Assembly: GCF_000983115.1 (NCBI RefSeq)
Contig: NZ_CGIH01000018.1
Location: forward strand, 1 to 64,000
Origin: Syntrophomonas zehnderi OL-4
Lineage (GTDB): Bacteria; Bacillota; Syntrophomonadia; Syntrophomonadales; Syntrophomonadaceae
Length of the DNA: 64,000 bases
Direction: 5' to 3'
A program made the position numbers and the translations under genes. Below, one piece after another: positions 9,830 to 16,437 of this stretch (positions are counted from its first letter, which is position 1; the number at the start of each line of letters is the position of its first letter). The notes beneath the pieces were generated by a model, which saw only the letters and a program-made list of their open reading frames with translations, had not been told where the DNA came from and made no database searches.

Positions 9830-11415
9830 AGCTCAAGCCCTACTTTCGCCAGATTTTCCTTTATCCTATTATCTATCTTCACACTTTCCTCCATCTGAGC
9901 TTTTAGTTCTACCGTCAACTTTTGGACACGCTCTTCAAAGTCAAAGTCGTCCTCTTCATCAGGCAAACCCACATAGCGACCCGGTGTTAGAACGTAATCC
10001 AATGCGGCAACTTCTGAAACAAGCGCAGATTTACAAAAGCCGGGTATATCCTCATATCCTTCGCCTGTCTTCCAATTGTGATATGTATCGGCAATTGTGC
10101 TGATATCCTCATCGGTAAGTTCACGCGTGCGGCGATTTATCAGCTCGCCCATGTTTCTTGCGTCAATGAACAATATTTTGTCACGACGGGGGTGGTTGGG
10201 ATCACTTTCCTTTGCACGGGAGAGAAACCACAGACAAGCCGGTATCGGTGTATTCAAAAATAACTTTGCCGGCAGATTAACGATGCAATCTACCAGACCT
10301 GCTTCAATAAGTGCTTTGCGAATTTTGTCTTCACCGTTAGTCTTTGAGGATAATGAACCTTTCGCCAACACAAAACCAGCTGTACCCTTCGGATTCAGGT
10401 GATAAAGAAAGTGTTGAATCCAGGCATAGTTTGCATTATTCGGAGGTGGCGGTGTTTCACGGCTATACTGCCAACGTCCGTCAGTGCGGAGTAACTCACC
10501 AGACCAGTCACTGTCATTAAACGGAGGGTTCGCAATAACAAAGTCAGCCCTAAGATCCGGATGCGCATCATTAAGGAATGATCCTTCATTGTTCCACTTT
10601 ACGTTAGAGCTGTCGATGCCACGTAAAGCAAGGTTCATCTTACACAGCCGCCAAGTAGTCTGGTTGCTTTCCTGCCCGTAAATTGACACGACACTTTCAA
10701 ACAGCTTATCGATTTCCTTTGCTTTGCCATTATAGTGATCGGCATGAGCTTCGATAAACTTTTCGCTCTGTACAAACATACCGCCGGAACCACAGCATGG
10801 GTCAAAAACACGGCCTTCGTATGGTTCAAGCATTTCAACAAGCAACTGAACTACACAGCGGGGCGTATAGAACTGACCGCCCTTTTTACCCTCTGCCAGG
10901 GCAAACTGACCGAGGAAATATTCGTAAACCCTGCCCAACACGTCATTAGAACGGGACACACTATCCCCGAGAGCGATAGTGCTAACAAGGTCTATCAACC
11001 CACCCAGCGATTGCTTATCTAGTTTCTCTTTAGCATATTCCTTCGGTAAAACACCCTTAAGGGATGGGTTGTCTTTTTCGATGGCGTCCATTGCGTCGTC
11101 TATGTCCTTACCGATTGTCGGCAGTTTCGCGCGGCTCTGAAGATAATCCCAGCGCGCCTGCGGCGGAACGTAAAATACATTTTCCGCGCGATATTCATAA
11201 GGGTCATTTGGATCGGCTCCGGTATAGTCACCTTCACCTGCTTCGAGTTTGTGATACAACTCATAAAAGTTGTCCGATATGTATTTTAAGAATATAAGCC
11301 CAAGAACAATATGCTTATATTCCGCAGCATCCATATTCTTACGCAGCTTGTCCGCAGCAGCCCAAAGCACCTGCTCGACAGGCTGTTCTTTTACTTCTTT
11401 TTTTGCTTTCGCCAT
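9826..11415 (-). CDS. hsdM: Type I restriction-modification methyltransferase subunit M (HsdM)
   Basis: The 529-residue N6-adenine methyltransferase shows the SAM-binding motif [14 protein letters not shown] and the catalytic motif IV ANPPF (NPPF). It opens with the helical HsdM N-terminal domain ([19 protein letters not shown]). The central [12 protein letters not shown] and [14 protein letters not shown] stretches are typical of the family. GAGGAG precedes the ATG at 11415. It is the first of the three hsd genes and follows a small HTH gene after 89 bases with no clear terminator, so it is probably within the same transcript. Confidence 0.95.
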   Translation of the reverse strand: MAKAKKEVKEQPVEQVLWAAADKLRKNMDAAEYKHIVLGLIFLKYISDNFYELYHKLEAGEGDYTGADPNDPYEYRAENVFYVPPQARWDYLQSRAKLPTIGKDIDDAMDAIEKDNPSLKGVLPKEYAKEKLDKQSLGGLIDLVSTIALGDSVSRSNDVLGRVYEYFLGQFALAEGKKGGQFYTPRCVVQLLVEMLEPYEGRVFDPCCGSGGMFVQSEKFIEAHADHYNGKAKEIDKLFESVVSIYGQESNQTTWRLCKMNLALRGIDSSNVKWNNEGSFLNDAHPDLRADFVIANPPFNDSDWSGELLRTDGRWQYSRETPPPPNNANYAWIQHFLYHLNPKGTAGFVLAKGSLSSKTNGEDKIRKALIEAGLVDCIVNLPAKLFLNTPIPACLWFLSRAKESDPNHPRRDKILFIDARNMGELINRRTRELTDEDISTIADTYHNWKTGEGYEDIPGFCKSALVSEVAALDYVLTPGRYVGLPDEEDDFDFEERVQKLTVELKAQMEESVKIDNRIKENLAKVGLEL

Positions 11416-11504
11416 TGTTTTCTCCTCATTTCTTAATCTTTAGATCTATTTTCTGGCAATGCCCCAGTTCAATAATAATCTATCGAGTGTCCTATAAATC
11501 GGAC

Positions 11505-11717
11505 TTAATCAGAATCCATTGAGTCGGAATTATCTGCAGCGCCACCCGAACGTATCCAGTCGTCAACCTCGGACAGCTTAAATTTCCAGAGCCTGCCTAC
11601 TTTATAGGCGGGCATATTTCTTTTTGCAATCCACTGCAAAACAGTTTCCCTCCCAACACCAAGATACTCTTGTACTTCCTTTAAGGTCGACCATTTTTCT
11701 ATATTTTTCTCGCTCAC
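11505..11717 (-). CDS. Small helix-turn-helix (excisionase/MerR-like) DNA-binding protein
   Basis: The product of about 70 residues is essentially one winged helix domain: STLKEVQEYLGVGRETVLQW (helix-turn-helix), followed by MPAYKVGRLWKFKLSEVDDWI, the usual wing and closing helix of the excisionase-type HTH_17 family. The tail is Ser/Asp-rich. A GTG at 11717 is preferred over ATG at 11732 because GGAGG lies six bases before the GTG and would otherwise fall inside the gene. Located between the Ig-like protein and hsdM, it could control the restriction operon, although such proteins also occur as recombination directionality factors. Confidence 0.8.
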   Translation of the reverse strand: MSEKNIEKWSTLKEVQEYLGVGRETVLQWIAKRNMPAYKVGRLWKFKLSEVDDWIRSGGAADNSDSMDSD

Positions 11718-11742
11718 ACTAATAACCTCCATGTATCTTGTG

Positions 11743-12588
11743 TTAATCTGCTTTGAATTTTATATTTATTGAAATGTTAAATTTCCTCATGTCATTAGGA
11801 AAGCAGTTTTCACCATCACTGTCTTGCATCTCCCAAACACAATCGAATTTCCCTTCAGAACCACGGGCATCAAAGCCTGTGGTTATTTTTATATCCTTAC
11901 CGGGCGGTGTATCCGGTATATCAATGCTGTTTATATCAGCTCTTGGCCGCACTTCATTGCAGTTTGCAAAAACAAGTTTGCGACCACGCCATGTCTGACT
12001 TCCGTTGTTACGAATCACCCACATATGCTGGAATTTATCGTAGCAATGAACCATATAAGAGCGCTGCGGCTTACATTCAAGAACCCAAGCACTATCTCCC
12101 GGATAAAGCGGAGTCAGCCGCTTCACAGGCTGCGTGTCTGGTTCTAACAGCAATTGTTGGTATTTTAAAGCGACGATATCATCAACATCATTGCTTTCGC
12201 TCTGAATAAGCAGCTGGAACTGAGATGCCAGTGATTTTGATAGTAATAACCTGTCCGACTCGGCAGAAACGGGTATTGCAAAAGCTGTCATGACATCGCG
12301 AAGTCTATCTTCTCTTATATTATCGGCAAAAAACTCAGATAAAGAATCCAACGGAAACGGATCAGGAAAGCTCGCCTTCATGTCAGTTGTTATTTGCCTA
12401 CCACCTTTATAAAGCATCCGCTGATATTCAAGGTTGTCGCTCGTTTGCTTTGTCTTGAGCTTTGGTAGCGTAAACACTGTGCTACCGGCTGCAATGAAGC
12501 AATTCGTAACAAACACGCCTTGATTTTTTTGATTATTTAAGTAGGGATAGACCTTCTTAAAGAACTCAGATGCGTTTATACGAACCAC
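11743..12588 (-). CDS. Protein with C-terminal NBR1-type Ig-like domain
   Basis: The 281-residue protein has two parts. Residues 1-150 are mixed helical with no recognised family (FFKKVYPYLNN, LSEFFADNIREDRLRDVMTAF). Residues 165-280 form an Ig-like domain of the NBR1/FW type: MWVIRNNGSQTWRG, SIDIPDTPPGKDIKITT, CVWEMQDSDG and CFPN, with the conserved tryptophans. The start is uncertain. A GTG at 12588 overlaps the only SD-like sequence (GAGGTGG), and an ATA a few codons later has better spacing. It is the first gene after the predicted promoter. Its function is unknown; the domain usually binds protein partners. Confidence 0.65.
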   Translation of the reverse strand: MVRINASEFFKKVYPYLNNQKNQGVFVTNCFIAAGSTVFTLPKLKTKQTSDNLEYQRMLYKGGRQITTDMKASFPDPFPLDSLSEFFADNIREDRLRDVMTAFAIPVSAESDRLLLSKSLASQFQLLIQSESNDVDDIVALKYQQLLLEPDTQPVKRLTPLYPGDSAWVLECKPQRSYMVHCYDKFQHMWVIRNNGSQTWRGRKLVFANCNEVRPRADINSIDIPDTPPGKDIKITTGFDARGSEGKFDCVWEMQDSDGENCFPNDMRKFNISINIKFKAD

Positions 12589-12599
12589 CTCGCTTTTTT

Positions 12600-12650
12600 T
12601 GTACCGGATTTTGTACCAGATGTACCGTCCCAGAGTAATTTCTTGTACCT
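12600..12650. repeat. Four TGTACC hexamers between promoter and first gene
   Basis: TGTACC occurs at 12600, 12612, 12621 and 12645, all in one orientation, in the leader between the predicted promoter and the first gene of the minus-strand cluster. Start-to-start distances are 12, 9 and 24 bases. The set could be operators or part of a structured leader. Confidence 0.45.
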
Positions 12651-12725
12651 TCGTGTCTAGATATCCTTATCTCAGATGGCGGGAACGGATATCGAGATTG
12701 CTCTAAGGTAAAATATAACATTTTT

Positions 12726-12754
12726 ATTGTACTGCAAAGCAGGTCGAAAATCAA
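12726..12754 (-). promoter_or_regulatory. Predicted sigma-A promoter of the defence cluster
   Basis: On the minus strand, TTGATT (12749-12754) and TACAAT (12726-12731) are separated by exactly 17 bases, a good -35/-10 pair. Transcription would start near 12718, giving a leader of about 130 bases before the gene ending at 11743. No competing promoter of similar quality was seen between the genes downstream. Confidence 0.55.
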
Positions 12755-12991
12755 TGCATTTACACAAAAATATTTAAAAAACGTTATTAATACACTTAAA
12801 GCAATTCGTGTAGACGTTCTTAACATCAATAAATAAATCTCAAAGCCTGAGATGCGCATTAAGGCGGCGGGATACATAGGAAGTTCCAAGCACGGTAAAT
12901 GCCGTGTTCGGAGCCTCAGATGTACCCACCGTGCCTTGTCATGCCCATTTTCAGGCGTAACGGTCGGTGTACATCGAAGCACCGGCTTTTA

Positions 12992-13035
12992 TGTGTCCTT
13001 GCCGCCCTCATCCGCACACAGGCGGAAAGGACACA
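12992..13035 (+). promoter_or_regulatory. Leader hairpin covering the RBS of the sigma-like gene
   Basis: TGTGTCCTT (12992-13000) plus CCGCC (13002-13006) pairs with GGCGG (13021-13025) plus AAGGACACA (13027-13035). This gives a 14-pair stem with one mismatch, and the ribosome-binding site GGAAAGGA lies inside it, just before the ATG at 13040. It should limit translation unless opened. Confidence 0.5.
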
Positions 13036-13039
13036 ACGC

Positions 13040-13438
13040 ATGAAAATTCAATGGAAATTTGCAGACGGAACCACATCAGAAGTTGAAGTCAACGAGGAAA
13101 TCGGTAACTACATAACAGCATCACGACGCGAGGAAAGCAATCTTGCCAGAAAGGAACGTTACCACTGTTATTCGCTCGACGCTATCGATTTTGAGGGTTT
13201 GGAGTATGCGGCAAAAACCACACCCGAAATCGAACTTACACGCAAAGAAGATGCCACTCAAATCAAAAGCGCATTGGACAAGCTGTCGGAAACGCAGAAA
13301 CGCCGTTTGTTAATGCTTGCCGATGGCTTGTCAATCAATGAGATTGCCCGTATTGAAAACATTGCTCCAAACGCTGCATGGAAATCAATCGAAGGTGCCA
13401 AGAAAAAATTCAAAAAGCATTTTGAATTGGGTGTATAA
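13040..13438 (+). CDS. Sigma-70 region 4-like phage protein
   Basis: The product has 132 residues. The N-terminal half (WKFADGTTSEVEVNEEIG, SRREESNLARKERYH) is typical of small sigma-like proteins of clostridial mobile elements. Residues 85-128 form a region-4-type helix-turn-helix (LSETQKRRLLMLADGLSINE, IENIAPNAAWKSIEGAKKKF). ATG 13040 follows GGCGGAAAGG. It is the first gene of the prophage early block, with leader hairpins on both sides. It may regulate early transcription; region 2 for core binding is absent, so it is not a full sigma factor. Confidence 0.75.
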   Translation: MKIQWKFADGTTSEVEVNEEIGNYITASRREESNLARKERYHCYSLDAIDFEGLEYAAKTTPEIELTRKEDATQIKSALDKLSETQKRRLLMLADGLSINEIARIENIAPNAAWKSIEGAKKKFKKHFELGV

Positions 13439-13451
13439 AACACCCGCCTTT

Positions 13452-13502
13452 TCTCCGTATACCGAGGGACACAACCACACCGTCCCTCGGAAAGGACGGA
13501 GA
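13452..13502 (+). promoter_or_regulatory. Nested leader hairpin before the 68-codon gene
   Basis: TCTCCGT (13452-13458) pairs with ACGGAGA (13496-13502), and inside it CCGAGGGAC (13462-13470) pairs with GTCCCTCGG (13482-13490). The outer arm contains the ACGGAG ribosome-binding site of the gene at 13508. The upstream sequence GTGTATAAAAC...TTTTCTCCGTATA recurs at 46865. Confidence 0.5.
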
Positions 13503-13507
13503 TCAAA

Positions 13508-13714
13508 ATGAAGCACGATTTGAAAATCAGCGTTTCAAGGAAGCCCATCGAGGGCGGTGTTGTCAGGTGTCGGCGCATAACAATGCGAGAACGGCTTCTT
13601 CGCCATTTTTTCGGTGAAAAGCGCCATGTGATGGTGATCGTACCGGGCGACAGCGTCGAGTGCGTATCCATTACGGAACTGCCCAGCGGAGGTGATGAAG
13701 CCGATGAACAATGA
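13508..13714 (+). CDS. Small basic phage protein, unknown function
   Basis: The product has 68 residues, Arg/Lys-rich in the first half (KISVSRKPIEGGVVRCRRIT, MRERLLRHFFGEKRH) and acidic at the end. It ends with a short beta-rich stretch (VMVIVPGDSVECVSITE). It has no membrane segment or recognised domain. An ACGGAG ribosome-binding site lies upstream within a hairpin. Its end overlaps the start region of the following helicase gene, so the two are probably translated together. Similar small proteins commonly precede the SNF2 helicase in clostridial prophages, from general knowledge rather than a search. Confidence 0.65.
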   Translation: MKHDLKISVSRKPIEGGVVRCRRITMRERLLRHFFGEKRHVMVIVPGDSVECVSITELPSGGDEADEQ

Positions 13715-15158
13715 CAACGCTCCGCTGCTGCCAATGCCTATTAGAGTAAAGCCCTATAAACATCAAATCACCGCATTTAATTTCGTCTGCAAGAAACTTG
13801 GACTATTGCCGGGGCTCACGTATTCACCGACAGGTTACGGCGCTGCGCTTCTGATGGAGATGGGAACGGGCAAAACTCTCACGACTATAGCTGTCGAAGG
13901 TGCTCTGTATAATTCCGGGCGTATCCGCAGGGTACTGGTAGTATCGCCACTATCAGTTACGGGGGTATGGAAAGATGAACACGATGCGTATGCAGATTTT
14001 GATTACACGCTCGCTGTACTCAAAGGAAGTGGCGAAAAAAAGATCGATACTCTCCGGCATATGGCTGGCCAGCCTCTTCAAGTAGTCGTTGTGAACTACG
14101 AATCGGCATGGCGGCTGGAACGTGAACTCGCGGTATGGAAACCTGACCTCATCGTCGCAGACGAAGGACACAAAATCAAGACGCATAATATCGCCGCTTC
14201 AAAAGCGATGCATCGGTTAGGCGCGGTGGCTAAATACCGGTTGCTCTTAACAGGAACACCTGTGACGAACAAGGCAATCGACATTTTCAGTCAGTACAAG
14301 TTTGTCGATCCGCGTATCTTCGGGCAGAGCTTTTACAGCTTCAGAAACCACTACTTTTTCATGACCGGCTATGGCAATCACACGCCAGTTTTGAAAAAGA
14401 GCATGGAAGAAGAGCTGACCCGTCGTATGCATTTCATTGCGTTTCGTGCGACAAAAAAGGATTGCCTTGACCTACCGGAAACAACCGATATTATCCGAAA
14501 AGTCGAACTGGAGCCGAAGGCGATGAAGCTGTATCAGAGTCTTGTCAAGGAAAGCTATGCTGAGCTGTCTAACGGCGAGGTCACTATTACCAATATACTG
14601 ACAAAACTCCTGCGCCTGTCCCAGCTTACGGGAGGCTTCATCGGCAGCGACGAAAGCAGCGCCACTGAGCAGGTAAGCACGGCGAAGCTGGAAGTACTGG
14701 AAGATATCATCGACTCAACCTTGGAAGAAGGAAGAAAGCTGGTTATCATCGCCCGCTTTGTACCTGAGCTGGACGCCATCTGTCGGCTTCTTGAAAAGAA
14801 GCGCATCAACTACTCGCTTATCAAGGGCGGCATCAAAGACCGCGACGAGCAGGTCGCAAGATTTCAGAATGACCCCGATGTACCTATATTTGTCGGGCAG
14901 GTAGCGACAGCAGGGCTGGGCATCACACTCACGGCGGCAAGCACGATGGTGTTTTATTCTCTGGATTACTCAATGTCGAATTTCGAGCAATGCAAAGCCC
15001 GCATCCATCGCGCCGGTCAGCATATGCCATGCACTTACATCTACCTCACTGCGCAAGGCACCGTCGATGAAAAGGTGCTTAAAGCATTGAAAAGCAAAGC
15101 AAACCTAGCGAAAACGCTGGTTGATGATTATCGCTATGGCAACAACCCATTTATTTAA
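13704..15158 (+). CDS. Phage SNF2-family DEAD/DEAH helicase
   Basis: A helicase of about 484 residues with all SNF2 motifs: KPYKHQ (Q-motif region), LLMEMGTGKTLTT (Walker A), LVVSPLSVTGVW (Ia), IVADEGHKIK (DEGH), LLTGTPVTNK (III), LVIIARFVPELDAI (IV), QVATAGLGITLTAA (V) and KARIHRAGQ (VI). It probably remodels DNA or recombination intermediates during phage replication. Possible starts are ATG 13695 and 13704; 13704 gives 11 bases from GGAGG, while 13695 is too close. It overlaps the preceding gene by about 11 bases. Confidence 0.92.
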   Translation: MNNDNAPLLPMPIRVKPYKHQITAFNFVCKKLGLLPGLTYSPTGYGAALLMEMGTGKTLTTIAVEGALYNSGRIRRVLVVSPLSVTGVWKDEHDAYADFDYTLAVLKGSGEKKIDTLRHMAGQPLQVVVVNYESAWRLERELAVWKPDLIVADEGHKIKTHNIAASKAMHRLGAVAKYRLLLTGTPVTNKAIDIFSQYKFVDPRIFGQSFYSFRNHYFFMTGYGNHTPVLKKSMEEELTRRMHFIAFRATKKDCLDLPETTDIIRKVELEPKAMKLYQSLVKESYAELSNGEVTITNILTKLLRLSQLTGGFIGSDESSATEQVSTAKLEVLEDIIDSTLEEGRKLVIIARFVPELDAICRLLEKKRINYSLIKGGIKDRDEQVARFQNDPDVPIFVGQVATAGLGITLTAASTMVFYSLDYSMSNFEQCKARIHRAGQHMPCTYIYLTAQGTVDEKVLKALKSKANLAKTLVDDYRYGNNPFI

Positions 15159-15174
15159 TGAAGGAGCTTTTACT

Positions 15175-15597
15175 ATGGACAATTCAGAAAAAATGTTTGA
15201 ACTCGCAGATAGGCTTAAAGCCCTGCACGTTCAAAAAAAGGAAGTCGAACAAAACCTCAAGGACATCAACGCTGAGCTGGAAGAAGTTGATGCTGCACTG
15301 GCACAACTCATGACTGATACTGAGACGCAGAATTTTACCCGCTCTGGCACCTTGTTCTGCCTTACCAGTACCATCCGTGCATCAGCGATGGCTGACCGTA
15401 AAGAGGAACTGTTTGAAGCTCTTCGTGCCGAAGGGCATGGCGGGCTGATTTACGAAACCGTTAACGCCAACAGCCTGTCAGCTTTTGTCAGAGAACAGAT
15501 ATCAGAAAACGATGACGTTTTACCCGAATGGCTTAACGGCCTGGTCAATGTGTTTGAAAAAACCACTGTGGGTGTCCGCAAAGCAACCCGCAAGTAA
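15175..15597 (+). CDS. Coiled-coil phage protein, unknown function
   Basis: The product has 140 residues. Residues 5-45 are a strong heptad-patterned helix (FELADRLKALHVQKKEVEQN, LEEVDAALAQLMTDTE), followed by a compact mixed region (FTRSGTLFCLTSTIRASAMA, EALRAEGHGGLIYETVN). ATG 15175 is chosen because AAGGAGC precedes it; an in-frame start 54 bases earlier lacks one. The layout recalls Gp157-like or replication accessory proteins, but I do not recognise a family. It lies between the helicase and a Cys-containing putative ssDNA-binding protein. Confidence 0.7.
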   Translation: MDNSEKMFELADRLKALHVQKKEVEQNLKDINAELEEVDAALAQLMTDTETQNFTRSGTLFCLTSTIRASAMADRKEELFEALRAEGHGGLIYETVNANSLSAFVREQISENDDVLPEWLNGLVNVFEKTTVGVRKATRK

Positions 15598-15615
15598 TGA
15601 AAGGATGAAAATATC

Positions 15616-16371
15616 ATGAAAAACAACGAGAACAAAGCCCTTGCCACCAAGAACAGTGCGTTTATGGCACTGAAAGACTTTAACCTGAACGACGCGCTTA
15701 CCGAAGAACTATCCGGCTTGTCCGGCAGCTTTGAGCGCATTAGAATTCCCGCCGCTGGTATGACAGTGTTTGAAATCCCCGGTGAAAATCCCGACAGTCC
15801 TGAAACCGTCAAGGAATTTTCAGCGGTTATCCTGCATCACCACCCGCTGTATGCCTACTATACGGACAAATACACCGGAGGATCTAATCCCCCTGATTGC
15901 GGCAGCTTTGATGGCATCACCGGTGTAGGCAATCCCGGCGGAGATTGCTCCAAGTGTCCGTTTAACAAATTCGGCTCCGGAGAGAACGGAGCAAAAGCTT
16001 GTAAAAACCGCCGCCGCATTTATCTGCTCCGAGAGGGCGAGATTTTTCCGATGATCCTCTCCCTTCCAACCGGATCGCTTAAGGACTTTACCCGTTACAT
16101 TATGCGTCTGCTCTCAAAAGGCAAAAAATCCAACGCGGTAGTTACGAAATTCACCCTAAAAAAGGCTACCAACAACAGCGGTATCGCATATTCCCAAGCA
16201 CAATTCTCAGTCGACCGTGATTTAACCAATGAGGAATTTGCGCTTATTTCAGGGCTCACCGAGCAGGTCAAAGCATTCTCCGTTCGTGTCGGCTACGATA
16301 ACGAATCTTCAGTTGATGTAGCTGCAAATATTGACCCCGAAACCGGCGAGATTATTGAGCCTTTGGCCTAA
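15616..16371 (+). CDS. Cys-rich phage replication protein, possibly ssDNA-binding
   Basis: The 251-residue protein opens with a flexible N-terminus (MKNNENKALATKNSAFMALK). A central cysteine cluster, GGDCSKCPFNKFG...KACKNRR (about residues 112-136), could bind zinc or an iron-sulphur centre. A beta-rich C-terminal half (IYLLREGEIFPMILSLPTGS, NAVVTKFTLKKATNN) ends in an acidic tail (DPETGEIIEP). Single-stranded DNA-binding proteins of phages often have a beta domain with an acidic C-terminal tail, and its place directly before the polymerase fits. No family was identified with certainty; the role is inference. Confidence 0.6.
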   Translation: MKNNENKALATKNSAFMALKDFNLNDALTEELSGLSGSFERIRIPAAGMTVFEIPGENPDSPETVKEFSAVILHHHPLYAYYTDKYTGGSNPPDCGSFDGITGVGNPGGDCSKCPFNKFGSGENGAKACKNRRRIYLLREGEIFPMILSLPTGSLKDFTRYIMRLLSKGKKSNAVVTKFTLKKATNNSGIAYSQAQFSVDRDLTNEEFALISGLTEQVKAFSVRVGYDNESSVDVAANIDPETGEIIEPLA

Positions 16372-16380
16372 AGCAATAAA

Positions 16381-16422
16381 GCCGCAGGTCGGGTGGTCAT
16401 GCACTACCCGACCCCATGCGGC
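16381..16422 (+). promoter_or_regulatory. Strong hairpin between replication genes, before polymerase
   Basis: GCCGCA-GGTCGGGT (16381-16394) pairs with ACCCGACC-TGCGGC (16406-16413 and 16417-16422), filling most of the 66-base gap before the polymerase start at 16438. There is no T-run, so it is not a classical terminator. It may be an mRNA processing or stability element. Confidence 0.5.
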
Positions 16423-16437
16423 AGATTGGAGCTGTTT

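Noticed and set aside
12592-12840. Direct repeat matching the sequence after 50764, marking attL/attR
   Set aside because: No shared run longer than a few bases was found by eye; the attachment core remains undetermined.
12566-12982. Open frame of 138 codons on the minus strand upstream of the Ig-domain gene
   Set aside because: It lacks a ribosome-binding site, has no protein-like pattern and lies across the predicted promoter and TGTACC repeats.
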